Shown: positions 34,829 through 45,211, numbered from the stretch's first letter. The stretch is 64,000 nucleotides of DNA from Kitasatospora sp. MMS16-BH015 (GCF_002943525.1 NZ_CP025394.1:3038001-3102000), one strand, 5' to 3'. A program made the numbers and translations. Notes: generated by a model not told the origin, from the sequence alone.

Positions 34829-35302
34829 GTGAGCGAGCGCCTCCAGCCCGGCGACACCGCCCCCGCCTTCACCCTGTACGACGCCGACGGCAAGCAGGTG
34901 TCCCTCGCCGACCACCTCGGCCGCAAGGTGATCGTCTACTTCTACCCGGCCGCCCTCACGCCTGGCTGCACCAAGCAGGCCTGCGACTTCACCGACAACC
35001 TCGAGGTCTTCGCGGGCGCCGGCTACGACGTCATCGGCATCTCCCCCGACAAGCCCGAGAAGCTCGGCAAGTTCCGCGAGGCCGAGGACCTCAAGGTCAC
35101 CCTGGTCTCCGACCCGGACCACGCCGTCATGGAGGCCTACGCCGCCTGGGGCGAGAAGATGAACTACGGCCGCACCTACCAGGGCGTGATCCGCTCCACC
35201 GTCATCGTCGACGAGCAGGGCAAGGTCGAGCACGCCCTCTACAACGTCAAGGCCACCGGCCACGTCGCCAAGCTGCTCCGCGACCTCAAGATCGAGGCCT
35301 GA
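34829..35302 (+). CDS. bcp: Thioredoxin-dependent thiol peroxidase (Bcp, peroxiredoxin)
   Basis: Bcp (157 residues) reduces peroxides and alkyl hydroperoxides using thioredoxin. The motif YPAALTPGCTKQACDFTDNL has the peroxidatic Cys (TPGCT) and the second Cys five residues later, as in atypical two-Cys Bcp enzymes. Other blocks are VIGISPDKPEKLGKFREAEDLKVTLVSDPD and WGEKMNYGRTYQGVIRSTVIVDEQGK. GTG 34829 follows GAGGAG. A strong bidirectional stem-loop ends the gene. The divergent DUF3618 gene lies 145 bp upstream. Confidence 0.95.
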   Translation: MSERLQPGDTAPAFTLYDADGKQVSLADHLGRKVIVYFYPAALTPGCTKQACDFTDNLEVFAGAGYDVIGISPDKPEKLGKFREAEDLKVTLVSDPDHAVMEAYAAWGEKMNYGRTYQGVIRSTVIVDEQGKVEHALYNVKATGHVAKLLRDLKIEA

Positions 35303-35326
35303 CGGCCCGTCCGACCGCGGGAACTG

Positions 35327-35360
35327 CTGGTGCCCCCGGCCCGTCCGCCGGGGGCACCAG
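35327..35360. terminator. Bidirectional terminator between bcp and the sugar ABC operon
   Basis: CTGGTGCCCCCGGC, a six-base loop CCGTCC, then the exact complement. The 14-bp perfect stem lies 24 bases after bcp and 38 bases before the convergent permease stop. Confidence 0.85.
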
Positions 35361-35398
35361 CCCCACAGTCCCGGCGCCCCTACGCCGGGAGTCTCCGG

Positions 35399-36408
35399 TT
35401 ACGCGGGCAGGCCGATCGCCCGCTCGCCGCTGCGGCGCTGCTGGATGACCACCGCCACCACGAGCAGCAGGCCCTGCGCGACGTTCTGCCAGAAGGCGTT
35501 GATGTTCTGGCCGGTCAGGCCGTTCTCCAGGGCGCCGAGCAGAGCCACGGCCAGCAGCGTGCCGCCGATGCCGCCCTTGCCGCCCTTGAGCGCGCAGCCG
35601 CCCAGCGCCGCCGCCGTGATCGCCTTGAGCTCCAGGCCCTCCGAGCCGGAGACCGGCTGGCCCGAGCCCGTCCGGGCGGTCAGCAGGATGCCGGCCACCG
35701 CCGCGACCACGCCGACCAGACCGTAGGCCGACACCAGGTACTTGTTGATCGAGATGCCCGCGAGCCGGGCCGCCGTGTCGTTGCCGCCGAGGGCGTAGAC
35801 GTTGCGGCCGATGTCGGTGTACTTGAGCATCACGTGCACCGCCGCCGCGACCAGCAGCAGGATCCAGATCATCACCGGCAGCCCGGCGATCTTGCCGCGG
35901 GCCAGGAAGATGAAGATGCCGTCGTTCAGCACGTAGCCCTGCGCCCGGCCGTCCGAGAGCAGCTGCGCCACGCCCTTGTACGCGGCCAGACCGGCCAGGG
36001 TCGCGATGGTCGGGTTGACCCGGCCGTAGACGATCACGACACCGTTGAGCAGACCCACCAGCAGGCCGACCCCGACCGCCCCGGCCATGCCGACCAGCGC
36101 GTTCGAACCGGAGGAGGTGAAGACCATCGCGCTGACCACCGAGGCCAGGCCCGCCTGCGAGCCCACCGAGATGTCCAGGCCGCCGCAGATGATCACCACG
36201 GTCTGCACCACGGCCAGCAGGCCGGTGATGGTGACGGCCTGGCCGATCACCTGGATGTTGTTCCAGCTCAGGTAGTTGCCGTTGAGCGACCCGAACAGGG
36301 CCAGTACCACGACCAGCGCGCCGATCAGGCTGAGGTTCTGACCGCCGATCCGGGCGATCCAGGCCGGAGCCTTCTTCTTCGCCGGTACCCCGGCGGCGGT
36401 GGTGGTGG

Positions 36409-36412
<4 letters not shown>
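35399..36412 (-). CDS. Sugar ABC transporter permease (CUT2 / RbsC-AraH type)
   Basis: This is a 337-residue inner-membrane permease with about ten helices. LSLIGALVVVLALFGSLNGNYLSWNNIQVIGQAVTITGLLAVVQTVVIICGGLDISVGS is the family signature, in which GGLDISVGS is diagnostic. RNVYALGGNDTAARLAGISINKYLV and AAALGGCALKGGKGGIGGTLLAVALLGALENGL follow. ATG 36410-36412 overlaps the ATPase stop by four bases. It is the last gene of a binding protein-ATPase-permease operon that imports a sugar, likely a pentose. Confidence 0.93.
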
Positions 36413-37977
<1,565 letters not shown>

Positions 37978-38002
37978 GTCAGTTCAACTCAGCCCTGTTC
38001 GC

Positions 38003-39049
38003 TCAGCTGCACTTGACGCCGGCGGACTGCCAGGTCGCGGCGTCCACCATCTTGGTGGGGGCGAAGGCCTCCTTGGGGAAGTCCTTGCTGCTCTTGAGCT
38101 TGTCGTACATGGTCTGGACGGCCAGCGCGCCCACGTCCGAGCCGTTGATGAACAGCGCGGCCTTCATGCCCGACGGCTTGCCGCTGCCCCAGTCCTTGCA
38201 GGCCAGGTACGCGCCGAGGCCGACGCCGATCACGTTGTCGGCGCTGAAGCCGGCGTTCTGCAGGGCGGTGACGCCACCCTGGACGTTCTCGTCGTTGCAG
38301 CCCCAGACGATCCAGTGCTTGACGCCGGCGTTGGCGGTGACGGTCGCCGCGATCTTGTCCTGGGCGCCGGTCGGGGTGTTGTCGGTGGCCACGTCGATGT
38401 TCTGGACGGTCGCGCCGGCGCCGGTGTTGAAGGCCTCCTTGGCGGCCTTCACGCGGTCACCGCAGACCGTCACGTCCTGCTTCCAGGCCGAGATGATGCG
38501 GGTGTCGGCGGCGTTCCAGCCGGCCTTCTTGAACTCGTCGGCGGCACGCTTGCCGACCTCGCCGCCCATCTGGGCGCCGGAGAATCCGATCCGGGCCACC
38601 AGGTCCGAGGGGCCGCACTTGGACGGGTCCGGGCCGGAGGTGCAGATCTGGTCGTCCGAGGTGAGCAGCGGGATCTTGGCGTCCTTGGCGGTCTGCGCGA
38701 CCTGCGGGCCGACGGCCGGGTCCGGCACGACGATGATCAGGCCGTTGGACTTCTGCGCGATGGCCGACTGCACCTCGCTGACCGTCTTGTCCGCGTCGCT
38801 GCCGAGGTTGACCACCTTGAGGTCGACGCCCAGCTCGGCGGCCTTGGCCTTGGCACCGGCGGCCTCGCCGATGAAGTACTCCTGGTCGCCCTGCTTCTGG
38901 AGGTACGTCATCGAGATCTTGCCGCTGACGGTGGCCGTACCGGAGTCGGCGGTGCCGCTGGACTGGCCGGTCGAGCAGGCCGTGAGGCCGAGGGCCAGGA
39001 CGAGGCCGGCAGCGGCGGCGACGCGGCGGCTGTGACGCGAAGTGGTCAT
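38003..39049 (-). CDS. Sugar-binding lipoprotein of CUT2 ABC transporter (arabinose type?)
   Basis: This is a 348-residue lipoprotein. The signal ends ALGLTAC, followed by a short spacer. The Peripla_BP_4 fold is seen in KISMTYLQKQGDQEYFIGEAAGAKAKA, NGLIIVVPDPAVGPQVAQTAKDAKIPLLTSDDQ and WIVWGCNDENVQGGVTAL. The VPDPAVG and SDDQ blocks remind me of the AraF-type L-arabinose-binding proteins, hence arabinose is my best guess at moderate-low confidence; other aldoses are possible. ATG 39047-39049. It heads the operon, with an AT-richer upstream segment that may hold the operator. Confidence 0.9.
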   Translation of the reverse strand: MTTSRHSRRVAAAAGLVLALGLTACSTGQSSGTADSGTATVSGKISMTYLQKQGDQEYFIGEAAGAKAKAAELGVDLKVVNLGSDADKTVSEVQSAIAQKSNGLIIVVPDPAVGPQVAQTAKDAKIPLLTSDDQICTSGPDPSKCGPSDLVARIGFSGAQMGGEVGKRAADEFKKAGWNAADTRIISAWKQDVTVCGDRVKAAKEAFNTGAGATVQNIDVATDNTPTGAQDKIAATVTANAGVKHWIVWGCNDENVQGGVTALQNAGFSADNVIGVGLGAYLACKDWGSGKPSGMKAALFINGSDVGALAVQTMYDKLKSSKDFPKEAFAPTKMVDAATWQSAGVKCS

Positions 39050-39319
39050 GCGGGGGCTCCCCTTGGAGATGCAGAGGGTGGTGCCTGAGCGGGGGCTCAG
39101 AATCCATCAAAATCAAACAGGATCGAACTCGCTGGTGGATATGACACCCCGAGCGCAACCCCACGGTCAAGAGCTTCGTAGGACACATCTCGGCTACGCC
39201 CACGCCATCGTGGCTAAACACGACCGCACACATCCGGACAAAACAGAGGCGGTGACGGCGCACCCCCCGACCGGGTGCACCGCCACCGCCGTTCGCTACC
39301 TCAGCGACCTGCGCTTATG
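39050..39319 (-). promoter_or_regulatory. Control region of the CUT2 sugar operon
   Basis: This gap lies between the chitinase stop and the sugar-binding protein gene. On the reverse strand TTTGATTTTGATGG (about 39104-39117) is an AT-rich tandem motif resembling sugar-repressor operators, and CTGAGCGGGGGCTCAG at 39085-39100 is a hairpin in the leader. GCACCC/GGGTGC near 39261-39279 may end the chitinase transcript. No dre is seen here. These readings are by eye. Confidence 0.35.
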
Positions 39320-41833
39320 TCAACAGGGACCGAGGTCGTTCCACACTCCCCACGCACCCGTGGTGCTCGGGTCCTCACCCGTGGTCCACCACTTGTTGCT
39401 GTAGGTGTGCCCCTTCCAGGAGACCTTGGTGCCGGTCGTGGCGTAGACCGCGCCCGCGCTCCAGCTGGGGGCCGTGCAGGTGCCGCCCGGCGGCGTGCTG
39501 GGGCTGCCGGACGGGCTGCTGCTGGGGCTGCCGGACGGGCTCGGGGAGCTGCTCGGGCTGCTCGACGGGGAGCTGCTGGGGGACGAGCTCGGGGAGCTGC
39601 TCGGGCTGCTCGACGGAGAGGAGCTCGGCGAGGAGCTCGGGGTGGCGCTCGGCGTCGGGGAGGGGGTGCCCCCACCGCTCACCGCGCCCCTGCTGAGGTC
39701 ACCGGTGAGGCCGTACAGGGTGCCGGCCACGTTGACCGTCCAGTTCGACGGGGTGGAGACCGGCAGGTAGTAGACGAAGTCCACGTCCACCGAGGCGCCG
39801 GGGGCCAGCGACTGCCAGGTCGGCAGCTTCAGCGAGACCCGGTTGTAGGTGCCCTTGAGTCCGCCGAGGTTGCCCGAGGCCGGGTTGTCCGCCCGGACGA
39901 TGGTGGAGTTGAAGCCCGACTGGTCGTGCGCGTTGTTCGGCGCCGAGTTGGCGTAGTCGAACTGGAACTCGGTGCCGCCCGGCAGGGTGACCGTCGAGTT
40001 GTTGACGATGTGGATCTTCGGGTTGATCGGGTAGTTGTTGTCCCCCAGCGCGAAGTTGGTGAAGGACACGTCGATCGGCAGGGTCTGGGCCGGCAGCGCG
40101 ATGGTCGAGCGGGTCGCCCCGTACGGCGCGGCCGTCTTGAACTTGTTGTACAGGTCGGTGGTCAGGGTCGACCCGGCCACGTACTCGCCCTTGCCGCCGT
40201 TGGCCGCCGCGTTCCACTGGTAGTCGCCCGCGAGCTCCCAGATCATCGCGCCGCCGACGCCCTGGTTGACCAGGTAGTCCGCCTTGGCGTTGACCGACTG
40301 CTCGTCCTCGGTCGAGAGGAAGACCTTCTTGGCGTCGTTCCAGAGCCAGGGCGCGACCAGCGCGGAGCTGTAGTTGCGCGCGTAGGTCCCGCTCAGCGCG
40401 GTGTCGGTCAGGCCGTACTTGGACAGGTAGTCCGGCAGGATGCCGTTCTGCAGGTTCATCGCGTGCCACATCGGGTTGGAGCCCGCCGGGGCCTCCTTGC
40501 CGTTGGTGTCCAGGTCGTGCCAGAGGTTGTCGATGCCGACGGCACCGTCCCCGCAGGTGGTCAGCCCCGCCCCGGCCGGGCAGGTGGTGGTGGACGCGGT
40601 GCCCCAGAGGCCGTTCGTCCCGCCCTGCACGTTCTTGAACCCGCGGGTGTAGTACGGCAGGCCCAGGTTGATCCGGCCGGCCGGCATCGAGCCGCGGAAG
40701 TAGTGGTAGGCCCAGTCGCCGTTCAGGTACCCGATCCCGCCGTACTGCGAGGTGCCGTAGACGTTGGCGGCCTTGAGCTCGGCGTCGTTGCCGTCGTCGA
40801 AGAGCGAGGCGTTCGGGCCGACGTACTGGTTCCAGGCGCCGTGCAGGTCGTAGGACATGATGTTGACGTAGTCCAGGTACTTGGTGACCTGGAAGGTCTC
40901 CATGCCGCGCAGCAGGTAGCCCGAGGAGGGCGCCGCGACCGAGAGCAGGTAGTACTTGCCGTCCGCCGCGCTGGCCGTGTCCAGCTTCTGCCGCATGGTC
41001 TGCAGCAGCGCCGCGTAGCCCTTCATCAGCGAGCCGCGCTTGGAGTTGGCGATCGTCGCGTCCAGCGGGTTGCCCGCGTTGTTCATCGAGGTCGGGTACT
41101 CGTAGTCGAGGTCGACCCCGTTGAACCCGTACTTCTCGATGAACTTCACCGCCGAGTCGGCGAAGGCGTTGATGCCGACCTGGTTGACCGAGCCGTCCGC
41201 GTTGGTGGTCATCGAGTAGAAGCCGCCGGAGGCCACCCGGTTGCCCGAGTCGTCGAAGTACCCGCCGGTCTCGGCCCAACCGCCGACCGAGATCATCGTC
41301 TTGACGTTCGGGTACTGCTTCTTGAACCTGCTCAGCAGGTTGAAGTGCCCCTGGTACGGCAGCGTCGGGTCCAACTCGGCCCCGGCCACCCCGGGGAAGG
41401 TCATCCCGGTCGCCGCGTTGTTCGGCCCGTCGGTGCCCACCGAGATCGTGTTGTCGCTCGCCACGTGCGCGAACGCGTAGTTGAGGTGGGTGACCTTGTC
41501 CCAGGGGATGTTGTTCACCAGGTAGGCCGGCGTCCCGTCCTTGCCGGTCCGCCACCCGGTGAAGTACCCGATGACCCGCCGCTGGTGGTCGGCACCCATC
41601 ATCTCGCGCCCGCTGCTGTCGTACACGTTGCAGTACGGCACGTTCACGCCGGGCGTGGTGTACATACCGTCCGGCCGACAGCTCTGGTTGTCCACCGCGG
41701 CAGCCGCCTGCGAGGGCAGCGCCCCGAGCGTGGCCACCAACAGCCCGGCCAGGCCGACACCGGCCACCGCCGCCGCGGTCTTCGTACGGCGAGCAGCGGT
41801 GGGACGCCGCATCGCCAGGTTTCGGATCAACAC
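39320..41833 (-). CDS. Secreted GH18 chitinase with internal beta-sandwich and C-terminal chitin-binding domain
   Basis: This is an 837-residue extracellular chitinase. Signal peptide (AGVGLAGLLVATLGALPSQAAA), then a Cys-rich bit (SCRPDGMYT...YC), and GH18 from about 85 to 560 with SVGGWAETGGY and GVDLDYEYP (catalytic Glu, about residue 240), INLGLPYYTRGF and GGAMIWELAGDY. A beta-sandwich near 570-690, then a Ser/Pro repeat linker (SSSPSSSPSSSP), then a CBM5/12-type end (CTAPSWSAGAVYATTGTKVSWKGHTYSNKWWTTGEDP). GTG 41831-41833 has GGAGG upstream. Two dre-like sequences lie 75-115 bp upstream, so DasR control and GlcNAc induction are expected. Confidence 0.95.
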   Translation of the reverse strand: MLIRNLAMRRPTAARRTKTAAAVAGVGLAGLLVATLGALPSQAAAAVDNQSCRPDGMYTTPGVNVPYCNVYDSSGREMMGADHQRRVIGYFTGWRTGKDGTPAYLVNNIPWDKVTHLNYAFAHVASDNTISVGTDGPNNAATGMTFPGVAGAELDPTLPYQGHFNLLSRFKKQYPNVKTMISVGGWAETGGYFDDSGNRVASGGFYSMTTNADGSVNQVGINAFADSAVKFIEKYGFNGVDLDYEYPTSMNNAGNPLDATIANSKRGSLMKGYAALLQTMRQKLDTASAADGKYYLLSVAAPSSGYLLRGMETFQVTKYLDYVNIMSYDLHGAWNQYVGPNASLFDDGNDAELKAANVYGTSQYGGIGYLNGDWAYHYFRGSMPAGRINLGLPYYTRGFKNVQGGTNGLWGTASTTTCPAGAGLTTCGDGAVGIDNLWHDLDTNGKEAPAGSNPMWHAMNLQNGILPDYLSKYGLTDTALSGTYARNYSSALVAPWLWNDAKKVFLSTEDEQSVNAKADYLVNQGVGGAMIWELAGDYQWNAAANGGKGEYVAGSTLTTDLYNKFKTAAPYGATRSTIALPAQTLPIDVSFTNFALGDNNYPINPKIHIVNNSTVTLPGGTEFQFDYANSAPNNAHDQSGFNSTIVRADNPASGNLGGLKGTYNRVSLKLPTWQSLAPGASVDVDFVYYLPVSTPSNWTVNVAGTLYGLTGDLSRGAVSGGGTPSPTPSATPSSSPSSSPSSSPSSSPSSSPSSSPSSSPSSSPSPSGSPSSSPSGSPSTPPGGTCTAPSWSAGAVYATTGTKVSWKGHTYSNKWWTTGEDPSTTGAWGVWNDLGPC

Positions 41834-41908
41834 TCGGTCCTCCTGGAGAGAGTGCCGGGCACACGCCGTGGGATGCGCGCACCTGTGGGGGATGTGGCCG
41901 AGAAGCTA

Positions 41909-41924
41909 TGTGGTCCAGACCACA
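41909..41924. promoter_or_regulatory. dre (DasR operator) upstream of the chitinase
   Basis: TGTGGTCCAGACCACA-type palindrome centred at 41916-41917, a good match to the DasR responsive element consensus ACTGGTCTAGACCACT. It is 76 bp upstream of the chitinase start, in the place expected for repression. DasR itself is not in this window. Confidence 0.85.
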
Positions 41925-41931
41925 CAGGTCA

Positions 41932-41947
41932 ATAGGTCTGTACCAAT
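41932..41947. promoter_or_regulatory. Second, weaker dre-like site
   Basis: ATAGGTCTGTACCAAT, a degenerate dre half-palindrome adjoining the first. Chitinase promoters in Streptomyces often carry paired repeats of this type. Confidence 0.5.
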
Positions 41948-42058
41948 CGATAGCCCACCGAGACCACCCCCATGCCGTGACTCTCATCACGTTTTCATCT
42001 TCCGCACCCCGTTTCCCCCAGGGCTCATCACTCGTTCGTACCAGTAGGAGGTGATCTG

Positions 42059-42727
42059 ATGCCCACTCAGGTCAAGTACACCCAGGAAGCCCTGCTCGCC
42101 GCCGCGCAGCAGGCACAGTCGATCGACGAGGCGCTGGTCCTGCTCGGCAAGGAGCCGAATCACCAGACCCGGCACTACCTGCGCCGACGGCTCACCGCCT
42201 TCGGCATAGCCACATCACACTTCGAACAGCGCGGCACCGTCTACACGCGGGAGGTCCTCCAGGCAGCCGTCACGGCCTCGTGCAGCCTGGCCGACGTGAT
42301 GCGCCGCCTCCACCTCCGCCCGGCCGGCGGCACGCACGCCCACATCGGGCGGCGGATCAAAGCGTTCGACATCGACACGTCCCACTTCACCGGGTCGGGG
42401 CACAACCGGGGCAAGCCCTCCCCTCGAAAGCTGCCCCCCGAAGAGATCCTGGTGCAGCGCCCGGCGGAAGCCAGACGACTGCCGGGCTTTCGGATCCGCC
42501 GGGCCCTGGCCGAGCTCGGCCGACCGGAGCTGTGCGAGGGCTGCGGCACCGGCCCCGAGTGGCAGGGCCGCCCGCTCACCCTCGAAGTCGACCACGTCAA
42601 CGGCGACTGGTCGGACAACCGCCCGGACAACCTCCGCCTGCTCTGCCCCAACTGCCACGCCACCACCGACACCTACTGCGGCCGGAACAAGCCGCGATCG
42701 GCCCGACCGGAGCCGCGGCCCCAGTGA
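42059..42727 (+). CDS. HNH endonuclease-like protein with N-terminal helix-turn-helix-like repeats
   Basis: This is a 222-residue cytoplasmic protein. The first about 120 residues hold two similar units (each YT-x-EALLAAA...RRRLTAFGI-TSHF, and YTREVLQAAVTASCSL...GRRIKAFDIDTSHF), which look like DNA-binding helical repeats. The C-terminal domain is HNH with two Cys pairs (CEGCG and CPNC) and EVDHVNGDWSDNRPDNLRLLCPNCHATT (His about residue 177). ATG 42059 follows GGAGGTGAT, an almost perfect ribosome site. It sits just before a tRNA gene. HNH proteins of this type may be homing-type or phage-type nucleases; function unknown and no phage genes accompany it. Confidence 0.87.
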   Translation: MPTQVKYTQEALLAAAQQAQSIDEALVLLGKEPNHQTRHYLRRRLTAFGIATSHFEQRGTVYTREVLQAAVTASCSLADVMRRLHLRPAGGTHAHIGRRIKAFDIDTSHFTGSGHNRGKPSPRKLPPEEILVQRPAEARRLPGFRIRRALAELGRPELCEGCGTGPEWQGRPLTLEVDHVNGDWSDNRPDNLRLLCPNCHATTDTYCGRNKPRSARPEPRPQ

Positions 42728-42786
42728 TCGAATACCTAGGTGCAGGCACGCCTCACTGCCAAGTAGCATGAGGACCGGAAGCCCAG

Positions 42787-42871
42787 GCGGCCGTGGCGCA
42801 ATGGCGACGCAAACGGTTTAGGTCCGTTGGCCCGTGAGGGCTTGAGGGTTCGAATCCCTTCGGCCGCACCA
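42787..42871 (+). tRNA. tRNA-Leu (UAG)
   Basis: The 85-nt class II tRNA has a seven-bp acceptor stem (GCGGCCG / CGGCCGC), anticodon stem AACGG/CCGTT with loop TTTAGGT, so anticodon UAG, a long variable arm typical of leucine tRNAs, T-arm with GTTCGAATCC and encoded CCA. It reads CUA and other CUN codons. It stands between the HNH gene and a strong terminator. It could serve as an integration target, but no att repeat was detected. Confidence 0.97.
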
Positions 42872-42889
42872 GGTTTTACCGAAGAAACG

Positions 42890-42927
42890 AAGGCCCGCCC
42901 GGAGGGCATGCTCTCCGGGCGGGCCTT
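42890..42927. terminator. Strong bidirectional terminator between tRNA-Leu and rdgB
   Basis: A 15-bp perfect stem (AAGGCCCGCCCGGAG) with an eight-base loop lies 18 bases after the tRNA and 22 bases from the rdgB stop on the other strand. Its T-rich flank (CCTTCGT) suits the forward direction. Confidence 0.9.
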
Positions 42928-42949
42928 CGTCGCGTCAGTTGACTCCCCC

Positions 42950-43552
42950 TCAGCCGAGCAACTCCCGGACCACCGGCGCCAGCGCGCGGAAAGCCTGCCC
43001 CCGGTGGCTGATCGCGTTCTTCTCGGCGGCCGTGAGCTCCGCGCAGGTCCGCGTCTCCCCCAGCGGCTGCAGGATCGGGTCGTAGCCGAAGCCGCCCTCG
43101 CCCGCCGGGGCGGTGCGCAGCGTCCCCAGCAGGCGCCCCTCGACGACCCTTTCGGTGCCGTCCGGGAGGGCCAGGGCGGCCGCGCAGGCGAAGTGGGCGC
43201 CGCGGTGGGGGTCAGCGATGTCGGAGAGCTGGGCGAGCAGCAGCTCCAGATTGGCGCGGTCGTCGCCGTGCTTGCCGGCCCAGCGGGCGGAGAAGATGCC
43301 AGGGGCGCCGCCGAGGACGTCCACGCAGAGGCCGGAGTCGTCGGCGACGGCGGGCAGGCCGGTGGCCCGGGCGAGCGCGTGGGCCTTGAGGAGGGCGTTC
43401 TCGGCGAAGGTCACGCCGGTCTCCCGGACGTCCGGGATCTCGGGGTAGGCGTCCGCGCCGACCAGGTCGAAGTCCGCCGCGCCGAGGATGTCGCGCAGTT
43501 CCGCGACCTTGTGCTGGTTACGGGTGGCGAGGACGAGGCGTCGGGTAGTCAT
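42950..43552 (-). CDS. rdgB: Non-canonical purine NTP pyrophosphatase (RdgB/HAM1)
   Basis: This 200-residue enzyme hydrolyses dITP, XTP and ITP to monophosphates to protect nucleic acids. The start MTTRRLVLATRNQHKVAELRDIL, the TFAENALLKAHALA, ADDSGLCVDVLGGAPGIFSARWAG and GFGYDPILQP motifs and FRAL near the end are diagnostic. ATG 43550-43552. In actinobacteria rdgB is linked to rph; here a small lipoprotein gene lies between them, all on the reverse strand. Confidence 0.96.
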   Translation of the reverse strand: MTTRRLVLATRNQHKVAELRDILGAADFDLVGADAYPEIPDVRETGVTFAENALLKAHALARATGLPAVADDSGLCVDVLGGAPGIFSARWAGKHGDDRANLELLLAQLSDIADPHRGAHFACAAALALPDGTERVVEGRLLGTLRTAPAGEGGFGYDPILQPLGETRTCAELTAAEKNAISHRGQAFRALAPVVRELLG

Positions 43553-43574
43553 GGGCCCAACCCTACTGACTGCC

Positions 43575-43964
43575 TCAGCCGGTGCAGACCTTGGAGAGCT
43601 GGGCGGCGGCGTCCCCGAGCGGCTTGAGGTCGGGCACCTGATTGGCGTTCACGGCCTGCTGCGCCTTGTCGACCTGGGTCTGGAGGTCTCCGACGGCCTT
43701 GGTGAGGTCGGTGTCGGAGGAGTTGCGACCGAGCTGGTCGAGGTCCTTCTTGAGCTTCGAGAGGGCCTTCCCGGCGGTGGCCGGGTCCTTGTCCGCGCTG
43801 TTGAAGGCGGTGCCGGCGTCGGCCACGTCGGAGGTCACCCGGACGGCGGTGTTGCCGCAGTCGATGGCCTTCTGGGCGGCCGAGCAGCTCACCGCGGAGA
43901 GCGGGAGGACGAGGATGAGCGCGGCCACGGCGAGCGTGGTGGAGCGGTTGATGCTGTACGGCAT
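43575..43964 (-). CDS. Small lipoprotein, coiled-coil rich
   Basis: This is a 129-residue lipoprotein of unknown function. The signal is MPYSINRSTTLAVAALILVLPLSAVSC. The mature part is helical (TAGKALSKLKKDLDQLGRNSSDTDLTKAVGDLQTQVDKAQQAVN), with a Cys pair (IDCGNTAV ... SKVCTG) that probably forms a disulphide. ATG 43962-43964 has GGAGGA seven bases upstream. It is 22 bp from rdgB and between rdgB and rph on the same strand, so cotranscribed with them. Confidence 0.8.
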   Translation of the reverse strand: MPYSINRSTTLAVAALILVLPLSAVSCSAAQKAIDCGNTAVRVTSDVADAGTAFNSADKDPATAGKALSKLKKDLDQLGRNSSDTDLTKAVGDLQTQVDKAQQAVNANQVPDLKPLGDAAAQLSKVCTG

Positions 43965-44146
43965 CGAGGAGTCCTCCGGGGAAGGCACGGGCGGTACCGG
44001 CTATAGGAGAGGGACGAAGAAGCGGGCTTCAGCGGTTCCCAAGCCGGACCCATGGCCGGAACGGTACGGCTTCAGGCCCGTCCGTGTACAGCGGCGCGGC
44101 CCAGCTGCCTTCTCCGGTCCGTCCCCGGCCTTCCCCGGAGAGTGGC

Positions 44147-44881
44147 TCAGGACTCCAGCGCCTTGAGGGCCTTGCGCTGGATGGAGTCCAGCTCGGCGCA
44201 GCCGAGGGTGCCGAGGTCGAGCAGCTGGTCGAGCAGGGCGCGGTCGAAGGGGGCGCCTTCGGCGGTGCCCTGGACCTCGACGAAGCGGCCGTCGGAGGTG
44301 CAGACGATGTTCATGTCGGTCTCGGCCCGGACGTCCTCCTCGTAGCGGAGGTCGAGCATCGGGACGCCGTCGATGATGCCCACACTGACGGCGCTGACGC
44401 CGCCGGTGATCGGCTGGCCCTTGGCGCGCAGGATCTTCTTCTCGCGGGCCCAGGCGACGGCGTCGACCAGAGCGACGTAGGCACCGGTGATCGCGGCGGT
44501 GCGGGTGCCGCCGTCGGCCTGGAGCACGTCGCAGTCGAGCACGATGGTGTTCTCGGCGAGGGCGCGGTGGTCGATCACGGCGCGCAGCGAGCGGCCGATC
44601 AGGCGGCTGATCTCGTGGGTGCGGCCGCCGATCTTGCCGCGGACGGACTCGCGGTCGCCGCGGGTGTTGGTGGCGCGCGGGAGCATGGCGTACTCGGCGG
44701 TGACCCAGCCCTCGCCGCTGCCCTTGCGCCAGCGGGGGACGCCCTCGGTGACGCTGGCGGTGCAGAGCACCTTGGTGTCGCCGTAGCTGACCAGGACGGA
44801 GCCTTCGGCGTGCTTGCTCCAGCCTCGTTCGATGGTGATGGGGCGGAGCTCTTCGGGGGTGCGGCCGTCGATGCGTGACAT
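44147..44881 (-). CDS. rph: Ribonuclease PH
   Basis: This is a 244-residue 3'-5' phosphorolytic exoribonuclease that trims tRNA ends. Family blocks: [112 protein letters not shown] and [13 protein letters not shown]. All phosphate-binding and substrate residues appear present. ATG 44879-44881 was chosen by homology; a GTG six bases upstream is possible. It is followed by the lipoprotein and rdgB genes. Confidence 0.97.
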   Translation of the reverse strand: MSRIDGRTPEELRPITIERGWSKHAEGSVLVSYGDTKVLCTASVTEGVPRWRKGSGEGWVTAEYAMLPRATNTRGDRESVRGKIGGRTHEISRLIGRSLRAVIDHRALAENTIVLDCDVLQADGGTRTAAITGAYVALVDAVAWAREKKILRAKGQPITGGVSAVSVGIIDGVPMLDLRYEEDVRAETDMNIVCTSDGRFVEVQGTAEGAPFDRALLDQLLDLGTLGCAELDSIQRKALKALES

Positions 44882-44924
44882 AGCCACCGAGGGTAGTGCC
44901 TCCGGGGGCGCGCCCGGGTACGCG

Positions 44925-44959
44925 AGGGCCCGCCGACCGGTGCTGTGGTGGCGGGCCCT
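44925..44959 (-). terminator. Hairpin after nagF
   Basis: AGGGCCCGCC / GGCGGGCCCT perfect 10-bp stem with a 15-base loop, 18 bases past the nagF stop. It separates nagF from rph on the same strand. Confidence 0.75.
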
Positions 44960-44977
44960 GCGGGGGTGAGCCTCAGC

Positions 44978-45211
44978 TCACATCATGTCCTCGATGTCGG
45001 CGGCGATCGGGTCGGCGTCGGTGCCGATGACGACCTGGATCGCGGTGCCCATCTTCACGACGCCGTGGGCGCCGGCGGCCTTGAGCGCGGCCTCGTCGAC
45101 CTTGGAGGGGTCGATGACCTCGGTGCGCAGGCGAGTGATGCAGCCCTCGACCTCTTCGATGTTCTCGATACCGCCGAGACCGGCGACGATCTTCTCAGCC
45201 TTGCTGGCCAT
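44978..45211 (-). CDS. nagF: PTS EIIB component for N-acetylglucosamine (NagF-like)
   Basis: This is a 77-residue EIIB domain that carries the phosphoryl group to GlcNAc during uptake. The phosphorylated Cys lies in EEVEGCITRLRTEVID; TAIQVVIGTDADPIAADIEDMM ends the domain. Separate EIIB and EIIC genes are normal in Streptomyces. ATG 45209-45211 has AAGGAC upstream. The divergent nagE genes lie across a 301-bp region with one dre. It would donate phosphate to the EIIC proteins encoded nearby. HPr, EI and EIIA genes are not in the window. Confidence 0.93.
   Translation of the reverse strand: MASKAEKIVAGLGGIENIEEVEGCITRLRTEVIDPSKVDEAALKAAGAHGVVKMGTAIQVVIGTDADPIAADIEDMM

Noticed and set aside
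42787..42871. Integration site (att) at tRNA-Leu
   Set aside because: No integrase, excisionase or duplicated tRNA 3' end was found in the window.
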